A DNA stretch of 64,000 nucleotides, from positions 3,844,001 through 3,908,000 of the forward strand of contig JAPYXD010000522.1 of the NCBI GenBank assembly GCA_030998225.1, read 5' to 3'. The notes beneath the pieces are model-generated. The model ran no database searches. It was not told the origin of the DNA and was given only the letters and a program-made list of their open reading frames with translations. Position numbers and translations under genes: made by a program. Positions 59,201 through 64,000 of this stretch are shown piece by piece; within the stretch, counting starts at the first letter, position 1, and each line of letters opens with the position of its first letter. The stretch comes from Diplolepis rosae (taxonomy: Eukaryota > Arthropoda > Insecta > Hymenoptera > Diplolepididae).

Positions 59201-59443
59201 CCCAGGGTCTAAAAAATGTCTTGCTTAAGGGGATATAAAATTTCCAACTGCTTTATATTTCAGAACTATAATTGGAAAGGTAGCCCTTTATTTCATAAAG
59301 GAAAAATTGTAGCAATTTGTAAGGAGTATGAAATGCATCAATTTGAGGTCCTTTGTTATGGGGCAAAAATTTTATGTCTAAAAACTAATACCATTTTTGA
59401 ACAATTTGTGTTACCTGCATTGAATAAAAAGAATATAGAATAA
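44231..59443 (+). CDS. SPH-B: secreted serine-protease-like pseudoenzyme, six exons
   Basis: Paralogue of SPH-A. Exons 44,231-44,288; 48,240-48,371; 53,934-54,064; 54,844-54,964; 58,342-58,430; 59,264-59,443; all borders are GT/AG and phases match SPH-A, giving 236 aa. Residues 1-19 ('MKCLNAVLLSLIIADIFPQ') are a signal peptide. 'FCCMALIQKKRALGLAECF' keeps the 16-residue S1 Cys spacing with Glu60 at the catalytic His position; 'SIFALVTL' has Ile102 for Asp; 'NWKGSPLFHKGKIVAI' has Lys182 for Ser. A stop at 59,441 comes just before the Lys-rich extension that SPH-A keeps. Coding sequence of 711 nt is spread over 15.2 kb because the introns hold many elements. Secreted, catalytically inert by S1 rules; its role is unknown. 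Confidence 0.8.
45003..45084 (-). repeat. tRNA-derived (SINE-like) segment, SPH-B intron 1
   Basis: Counterpart of 24,511-24,592, differing at only a few positions. The A-box-like and B-box-like words are retained. Confidence 0.55.
45540..45765. repeat. TTTATAAA-rich repeat, SPH-B intron 1
   Basis: Shorter counterpart of 25,880-26,470; contains 'aaactttatgaaatcactga' and 'gaagtcaactttataaaa'. It then joins sequence matching 26,760-26,945 in SPH-A, so several hundred bases have been lost here or gained in SPH-A. Confidence 0.6.
46470..46930 (-). pseudogene. Mariner transposase N-terminal relic in SPH-B intron 1
   Basis: Minus-strand pieces 'EKPDQRICIKFCFQLGK' (about 46,790) and 'NIERVRLAIEQDRRMTVRQL' with 'EEDLGIPKTIIWEILTSI' (about 46,650-46,560) are the two HTH units of a mariner transposase, out of frame with each other. 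No catalytic part is seen. There is no equivalent in SPH-A intron 1, so it entered after the duplication or was lost from SPH-A. Confidence 0.75.
48576..48690 (+). other. Conserved intron-2 segment, SPH-B copy
   Basis: Counterpart of 27,388-27,500. One frame is open here to a TGA at about 48,682 but the same frame is interrupted in SPH-A, which argues against an exon. Confidence 0.45.
48885..50140 (-). pseudogene. Mariner transposase relic, interrupted
   Basis: From 50,140 the minus strand gives pieces of the first HTH ('SHGIVYKWFTEFCCGR'), then 'KIHDIVRNDRRLKVREISET' and 'VNISVGRVWHILHERLGMRK' (second HTH). The catalytic part resumes at 49,184: 'FFHHDNASGHTSA' (second Asp), 'PHPPFSPDLAPSDYFLFPNM' (third Asp), ending 'CIQLKGD'. 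The first catalytic Asp is missing, replaced by the insertion between about 49,290 and 49,830. Confidence 0.85.
49640..49830. repeat. Short repeat with 'cacatatg'-like ends inside the mariner
   Basis: 'agcatatgtgccaatgcac' at the left and 'gcgcctaggcacataatat' at the right face each other imperfectly. The right part matches 24,080-24,150 (inverted), and both ends match a shorter version at 43,950-44,040, so it is an interspersed family with copies at all three places. The interior is GC-rich ('gcctcggctttgtctcggct'). Confidence 0.6.
50194..51399. mobile_element. TTAA-flanked element with clustered subterminal repeats
   Basis: TTAA on both sides (50,190-50,193 and 51,400-51,403). Termini GGTAAAAGCACCAATAG and CTATTGGTGCTTTTACC are inverted. 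A 15-16-bp motif of the form CCAATANCYGGACAG recurs at 50,204, 50,394, 50,424 and 50,446 on the plus strand and at 51,357 and 51,375 on the minus strand. It carries one Lys-rich minus-strand frame and no recognisable DDE transposase. Confidence 0.88.
50738..50977 (-). CDS. Lys-rich small protein frame in the TTAA element
   Basis: A 79-codon frame from 'MPNNRTRVRRYIALLFEEET' on, then about 50 residues made mostly of Lys, Glu, Gln and Arg (coiled-coil-like and highly basic). It may be the C-terminal tail of a lost transposase; similar basic tails occur in some transposases. I recognise no domain, and low-complexity AT-rich DNA can give such frames by chance. Confidence 0.35.
   Translation of the reverse strand: MPNNRTRVRRYIALLFEEETGRGREERSYTKKQKNKKRKRKKKAALKKKQEQQEKREATLKENQKQDQKKKSLKRKKEE
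51709..52242. mobile_element. Long palindrome, hairpin family copy 1 (SPH-B intron 2)
   Basis: Arms of about 250 bp. 'gaagggctaatttgaaagag' at the left corresponds to 'ctcattcaaattggcccttc' at the right. The inner half contains 'ctctacaacttgaccgtttc' and its complement 'gaaacggtcaagttgtagag'. The same core occurs at 54,100-54,765 and 60,300-60,725. Confidence 0.88.
52340..53230 (-). repeat. Interspersed repeat, copy 3, with AT and (GACA)n microsatellites
   Basis: Inverted match to 42,830-43,560. It ends in 'gaaagtcatttttcacataa' and includes a (CAGA)n run at about 53,107-53,129 and an expanded TATATTTTA-type run at about 52,488-52,575. Confidence 0.8.
53500..53612 (+). repeat. Interspersed repeat, short copy 4
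   Basis: 'gaaggtattggttttatatg' then 'gaaaaatgactttcggaatt', facing copy 3 across about 270 bp; only the end of the repeat is present. Confidence 0.75.
53641..53857. repeat. AATCGATT palindromic family, copy 6 (complete hairpin)
   Basis: Bounded by 'cccttcttgaaataatcaat' and 'ggttatttctagaaggg'. The arms are 'gaacgattgatctgattgac' at the left and 'gtgaatcgggttaatcgttc' at the right, meeting near 'ttaatcggattcaatcgg'. It lies about 75 bp before SPH-B exon 3. Confidence 0.85.
54100..54765. mobile_element. TTAA-flanked 666-bp hairpin filling SPH-B intron 3
   Basis: TTAA at 54,096-54,099 and 54,766-54,769. Arms of about 330 bp begin GGTAGTTGTTGCGCC and end GGCGCAACAACTACC, nearly identical throughout. 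It makes up most of the 779-bp intron between SPH-B exons 3 and 4. SPH-A has a 90-bp intron at this place. The core matches 51,709-52,242. Confidence 0.92.
55561..56716. mobile_element. Inverted-repeat element with repeated TGTGGGATACGACATATTAG motif
   Basis: Termini 'cgatacccacgttctaatat' and 'atattagaacgtgggtatcg' are inverted; ATTT borders both sides. The 22-bp motif starting TGTGGGATACGACAT is found at the left end (inverted, 55,572-55,593), at the right end (56,684-56,705) and twice internally (56,516-56,537 and 56,554-56,575). It carries a Lys/Asn-rich minus-strand frame and lies in SPH-B intron 4. Confidence 0.85.
55949..56293 (-). CDS. Lys/Asn-rich hypothetical protein frame in the 55.6-kb element
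   Basis: A 114-codon frame beginning 'MLLRDTHCFYDNIKYIDDID', then basic ('KTKSKKRKANQ', a nuclear-localisation-like cluster) and ending in a Gln/Lys tail. An upstream minus-strand frame beginning 'MSKKVITNNIFTTPI' (about 56,427) may be an earlier exon. No family is recognised. It is probably the element's own protein or a remnant of one. Confidence 0.4.
   Translation of the reverse strand: MLLRDTHCFYDNIKYIDDIDFASDQSPSIKNLEAESKNIVKVTEKTKSKKRKANQVNFGVKSKVLRTNNRFIKPEDNDINYKKNCDNARRKRTGNFQQSQQENVPEVKKKIKST
57059..58036. mobile_element. Large palindrome with internal tandem repeats, SPH-B intron 4
   Basis: The outer arms 'attgagctgaagtttgtgac' and 'gtcacaaacttcagctcaat' are inverted over about 490 bp. 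A unit of about 165 bp containing 'ggaagccatttatggacaaa' is repeated three times in the left arm (57,216; 57,381; 57,549) and twice inverted in the right arm. No coding sequence; the small frames seen here come from the repeat unit. Confidence 0.9.
58508..59210. mobile_element. Nested palindrome filling SPH-B intron 5
   Basis: Outer arms 'agaccctgagaacagactat' and 'ataatctggtcccagggtct'; inner arms share 'caggttttcgagaaatccta' and 'cctgaggtgatggagcaatt' in opposite orientation. It occupies about 700 of the 833 bases of this intron; the same SPH-A intron is 141 bases. Confidence 0.85.
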
Positions 59444-59544
59444 AAGGTACGATGATTTTAATAAGGTCAAATTACACTATTTTTACACAGATTTCGTATC
59501 ATTAATACCTTCCAAAACATATCGTTTATGCATGTTTTATTGCG

Positions 59545-59550
59545 AATAAA
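59545..59550 (+). terminator. Candidate poly(A) signal of SPH-B
   Basis: AATAAA about 100 bases after the stop codon, followed by AT-rich sequence. Confidence 0.5.
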
Positions 59551-59737
59551 TTATGATATTATAAATAAATAAATGTTAATGGTCACAGGACGTGACAAAT
59601 GTATACAAAGAAATAAAAAGGAAAGTCGTTTGTTTTAAATAAATTGTTTGGTTGAATTGAACAAAACCTTTAGTTAATTTAGATTTTTGTCCCATTAAAT
59701 AGTATATTGTATGACTAGAGAGCAAAGCAAGTCCCCT

Positions 59738-59905
59738 TCTGGAAATAATCGATCGGAATCAATTGAAAACGATACAATTGAAGTTCCAATCGTTTCCAAA
59801 TGTGTTTCATGATTGGGTCCACCCGATTGAGCTCATTCCAACGCCTAACAGGTTCTTAATCGTTGCCAATCGTAAATTTGAATTTTGGGCCCTTCTATAA
59901 ATAGT
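59738..59905. repeat. AATCGATT palindromic family, copy 7 (diverged)
   Basis: Starts 'cccttctggaaataatcgat' and ends near 'gggcccttctataaatagtc', with 'gattgggtccacccgattga' inside. The most diverged of the full-length copies. Confidence 0.65.
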
Positions 59906-60299
59906 CTATTGGGATATGTGTAAATTAAAAATGACAAAACAAAAATTTAATGTTAAAATTAATGTTAAAAAAAAAAAAAATGTTAAAAAAATTTCAAATG
60001 ATTTTAAATATGGCTCATTCTTTTACATACCGCACGGATTTCAGGGAAAAAAACTTGACACTTCAGAATCGTCTGAAATATGTTTTCCTCCATCTTTCGA
60101 AAAATTTAGTTGACACGTATTTCAGGATTTTTCTTGAAAACATTATTTTCCGAAAATATCCACACATGAATTGAAGGGCCGAATTCTATAACCAGATGTG
60201 CGTGCAAGCCGGCTCGGCGTGCCCCTGACAGTATGCAACCTACGCTCGACCTACTAGTTTTGCGTGAACATAATTTTAATAAATTACAAATCACTTTTT

Positions 60300-60725
60300 C
60301 AAGAAAAAAATTCGCTAAAACTTAACCATTTCCAATTTTCGAAAATGTATAAATTATTATTAAATTCAGCAATTTGTTTATAAAAATTTCGTTTTGAAAA
60401 ATGCTTTTTTAATGGTTTCAGCCATTAAAGAATTTATTTTCAAAAATCAGAAACGGTGATGTTGCGGGAAATCTCTTCTCTAAAAAAATGATTCATGATT
60501 TATTAGAATCGTATGATTTTTTAAAATTTGGTAAGAAGCGATAAGAAAAAAAGTTGGGTCAAAAATAAAATTTGTTAATAAAATTATTTTTTTGTGTTTC
60601 AGTTATTTACTTGCAGAATAATCTTTTCTCTTTCAAAATAGCCCTTAAATAATAATATTGCTATTCTTCAAAGCAAAATTATCTATTTTTGCCTGAGATC
60701 TAATTTTTGTGGATGATACTACCGT
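60300..60725. repeat. Hairpin family copy 3 (diverged, asymmetric)
   Basis: Contains the family core 'atttcgttttgaaaaatgct', 'atcagaaacggtgatgttg' and an 'attcatgatttattagaatc' arm. The right flank 'gctattcttcaaagcaaaat' matches the flank of copy 1 near 52,250. The left arm is decayed. Confidence 0.7.
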
Positions 60726-60742
60726 AAAGGAGAAGGTTGCTT

Positions 60743-61972
60743 ACACGGAAAAAATATGTCCAGTAAAAAGTGTAGAATTAGTCCAGGAGTTTTGGACGGG
60801 TAGCAAAATGTTGGAGATCTTGAATGACTTTTAATAAAATATTTCAAACTTTTCAGTACTAAATGCAAATGAGTCTTGAAAATTTTCAATAAGAGTCTAG
60901 GAAAAATAGTTTTGTATTTACTACACAAAATTTAAGTAAGAAGCCAAATTCAGTTCACGACGAATTGTAAAAAAGTTGTGAATGTTTCTAATTCGGTTCG
61001 AAAGAATATGAAAAGTTCCTAAAGTAAAAAATAGCGAGCTGGTATTACAAAAAGTTCTGGACAGTCTAGGAAAATAATCTGCGCCTCGATATGCGCAGTT
61101 GACCATCAGCGCATCAGCCGGTAGTGCGAAGTAAAGTGAATAAGTGATCTTATTTTATATAAAGGAGATAAAGGATAAAGGATTAGAAGTGTATTTCGTA
61201 AGTACCAACTTTTGTACTAAAATAGTTACCTAACACCTTCATTTTACATTAAATTTTAGTGAGTTTCAAAACTTAATCTGTTAACATCAACCTATTTCTT
61301 TATTTTACATGTTTGTGAAGAAAGTATTAATGTAATTAATATCTCACTAAGAGAGGTTAGTTTATCTCTATTTCATAAAAAATGTCATAAAAAATTTCTC
61401 TATTTCATCAAAAATTTTTAGATACCCGGCACTGGACGTTTCTCACAAGCGTTGAGAATTTGACTAGCTACTATATAAGGACCATTTCGACCGATATACT
61501 CAGCGTGCGATATTCTGCGTGTTACCGTGTTAGTGAATTGCGTTGTATGTATTATGTATTAAGTTAGGTTATAGAATAAGATTTGTGTGTATTAGATAAG
61601 TGAAGAATACGTTTCTCGTGTATTAGTAGTGTGAACTTGTAAACAAAAGACTACAAATCTGATGTCTGCTTCGCTTTTTTTATTTTGCTTTAGAACCCTT
61701 CATATTTTCCCATACTGTCTTGGAAATTGTACACGCTGCCTCTACACTTTTTCCCAGACTGTCTTAGACATTTTACAGACTCCAAATTGTTTTTGCTTTA
61801 TCGAAATTTCCTAGATAGTCTAGGACTTTATGTAGTTCTTTCTTGCACTTAGTATTGAAATATCTTGTAAATATTCAAAGAAGGAGGTTTTCAATTTTTA
61901 CAACATTTTGGTACCCGTCCAAGATTCCCAGACTAAGTTCTACACTTTTTACTGGACATATTTTTTCCGTGT
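60743..61972. mobile_element. 1.2-kb element with ACACGGAAAA inverted ends
   Basis: The ends 'acacggaaaaaatatgtcca' and 'tggacatattttttccgtgt' are perfect inverted repeats, and similarity continues for about 90 bp ('ttggacgggta'/'tacccgtccaa'). No transposase was identified. Words such as 'cagactgtctta' and 'gacagtctagg' repeat inside. Related by its ends to 11,926-12,179. Confidence 0.85.
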
Positions 61973-62020
61973 AGATAATCTCAAGGGGTGATGGTGGGTA
62001 CGATCTTGTTGTAGTGTACC

Positions 62021-62761
62021 AGGGGTGTTAGTTGAAATTCGATGGATTTTTCAATAAAGAAAACACTTAATTCTCAAGGGAATCTCAAAAATTTTTTATT
62101 CAAAGTATTGACCATTGGATTCTACACATTTTGCCCATCTTTCAGGCAAATCATGGATACCATTCCAAAAAAACTTTTTCTCTTTCAAGACAAACCATTC
62201 GTCGAGCCATTTTTCGACTTCTTCAAAATTGGCGAAGCGCTGCTCTGCGAGTGAGTGTCCCATCAATGCGAAAAAGTGATAGCCGGACAGGGCGAGGTCT
62301 GGAAAGTACGGCGGGTGCGATAATATTTTCCAATTCAATGCTTTTAATGTGATCTTCACCACTTTAGCGGTATGAGACGTGCGTTGTGATGTTGTCTCAC
62401 CAGGTTTTAATAACTCGAAGTACACCACACCACACTGGTCCCACCAAACACAGAGCATTGTCTTACGGCCAAAGCGATTTGGCCTTGGAGTCGATGGGCC
62501 GACCTCACCAGGTGAAAGCCATGATTTTTTCCGCTTCGGGTTCTCGAAATAAATCCATTTTTCGTCCCCCGTGACAATTCGACGCAGAAAAGATTTCCTT
62601 TCGAACCGTTGAAGCAGCATTTCACAAATGGTTTTTCGATTTTCCATTTGTCTATCGTTCAGTTGGTGTGCAACCCATTTTCCATACTTTTGGATTTTTC
62701 CCATGGCTTTTGATGATCTAAAATCTCGACATTTTTGGATTAAAATTATAATAGCATGCAA
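62021..62761 (-). mobile_element. Mariner element, 5'-truncated
   Basis: The 3' end carries 'aggggtgttagttgaaattc', a mariner-like terminal repeat. The other end is missing: coding similarity stops near 62,720 and no matching inverted repeat was found. Confidence 0.75.
62096..62761 (-). pseudogene. Mariner transposase, catalytic part with internal deletion
   Basis: A single open frame of 221 codons. 'IQKYGKWVAHQLNDRQMENR' is the linker after the second HTH, 'RRIVTGDEKWIYFENPKRKK' holds the first catalytic Asp, and 'GVVYFELLKPGETTSQRT' is followed directly by 'SHTAKVVK', so the segment with the second catalytic Asp (normally HDNARPHTA) is deleted in frame. 'SHPPYFPDLALSGYHFFALM' keeps the third Asp region, where the usual SDYH is SGYH. 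Ends 'SNGQYFE'. The first residues up to about 62,720 are not transposase. Confidence 0.85.
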
Positions 62762-64000
62762 TTAACTATTTCCTTCCAGAAGATATCTTTTATTTTTTTC
62801 ATAATATCTGGAATCATTGAGTTTTAAATTGTTAAAGAGTTAGTTGGTATCAAATTAAATTAATATGAAATTTTTAATTTGTTAGAACTTCTAAACTTTG
62901 TATCATAACATTGCTTTTCATTGGTTTTTATGCCAATTTCTCTCTATTTTCATAATTTTATATTCCGGATTTTATTCCATTTCCTAATGGAATATCATTA
63001 CCAAGTTCAATGAAACTACAGCATTAATTTCTTAGGAAATTTTCTTAAACATAATCGATTCCTACTTTTTTTCTGATAAAGAAGTATTAAAATAGAGTAG
63101 AGCGGCCATATTACTTGAAGATATTTTTAGGCTCCTGATTGGCTAATTTGTTAAATATGTACATTAACACAATAAAAGGTGATAATAGTTTTTATTTGCC
63201 TGAGTATAAAATTTCACTTCGAAATTAAAGTACACTTTCAAATGCTTTACATTGTGCGAATACATAGTTTCTTTAGTATTTAGACTAGAAATATGTTTCC
63301 TTATTGTAGAAAATTTTCAGTTTCTTTTTAATATAAATGATTCAGAAGTTTTCTTCCAAAGATAAAAAAATTATTCTTGTATAAAAATAATTATGGTTTT
63401 AAAACAATTTCAATGTAGTTTGTAAAGTGATTTTTAATATTCTTGAAAACTTGATACAACCCAACAATATTTCAACTTATATTTTATACTATTTCATGGA
63501 ATAAATAAATTAAAATTTTTATGATAATTCGTTATAACTGTTCAGTTTATTCGAGTGCATTAATAAAACGCTCAAAAGTCAGACTTTATATTTTGCAGTT
63601 TTTAGTGTATAAAATGTCCCGTACTTCACATTCAATACTTGCATATTGTAAAATAAATGTCATAGTAACATTTATCACACTTATTTTCTAGAAATTATAG
63701 AATACCTAAAAGTATAAAGGGGCTTGATACTGAAGTGTCCGTTTTAACACATTTCCCCTACATTAATTTCTCTTCTCCCTGAATCCTAAACAGTAAAAAA
63801 CCACTTTTTCAAATTTATAAGTCCTCCGCATAGAATTAGTGAAATTTAACTGATATCACTAGGAAAATTACCTGGTGGAATCAGGTAAATTCCACTGATT
63901 TCTATGTGGAAGATTTATAACATTCGAAACAGAGGTTTCTACAAGTACAAGTACCTCAAATCGAATTCTCAACAGAGTCGCTGTGAAAAATAATTTGCAT
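62762..64000. other. AT-rich end of window, nothing recognised
   Basis: No gene, repeat family or RNA could be supported. A short hairpin word 'ccactgatttctatgtgga' type occurs near 63,890. Confidence 0.35.

Overview
This is AT-rich insect nuclear DNA, from its gene structure and transposons most plausibly a hymenopteran (an inference; the sequence does not fix the species). It contains spliced genes with canonical GT/AG introns, many mariner/Tc1-type transposase relics, hAT-like and TTAA-flanked non-autonomous elements, an I-clade-like LINE and a THAP/P-element-like relic. There are no bacterial signals such as operons or ribosome-binding sites.

Layout. 1-13.8 kb is transposon debris: a dispersed repeat (1-400, again at 11.5 kb), a broken P-element/THAP transposase (1.7-6.3 kb) with a palindromic MITE in its intron, a 5'-to-3' internally deleted LINE on the minus strand (6.9-10.1 kb), a deletion derivative of a mariner-like element (10.7-11.5 kb) and a small MITE. 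13.8-19.0 kb holds an apparently intact five-exon aminoacylase-1 (ACY1, M20 metallopeptidase) gene on the minus strand; its third intron is loaded with elements. 19.8-21.3 kb holds two further mariner relics.

The most interesting content is a pair of head-to-tail paralogous genes, called here SPH-A (23,374-33,852, seven exons, 264 aa) and SPH-B (44,231-59,443, six exons, 236 aa), reconstructed by hand from splice sites. Both encode secreted proteins with the layout of an S1 (trypsin-like) serine protease, yet all three catalytic positions are replaced (His to Lys/Glu, Asp to Ile, Ser to Lys). Homologous stretches of their introns are about 95 percent identical, while the proteins differ at more than half of their residues and the conserved residues mostly keep the same codons. 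That is the pattern expected of fast diversifying evolution after a recent tandem duplication, as in venom or host-interaction genes. The function is not known from sequence.

The introns of the pair are a record of transposition since the duplication: a mariner and a 666-bp TTAA-flanked hairpin each sit in one paralogue with the empty site preserved in the other. Several introns are largely filled by long perfect or near-perfect palindromes that would fold into dsRNA in the pre-mRNA. A palindromic AATCGATT-rich repeat family occurs seven times, and one copy is split by a mariner that was itself invaded by a TTAA element and another short element. From 59.5 kb to the end there are more non-autonomous elements and a mariner relic (62.0-62.8 kb); no host gene was seen there.
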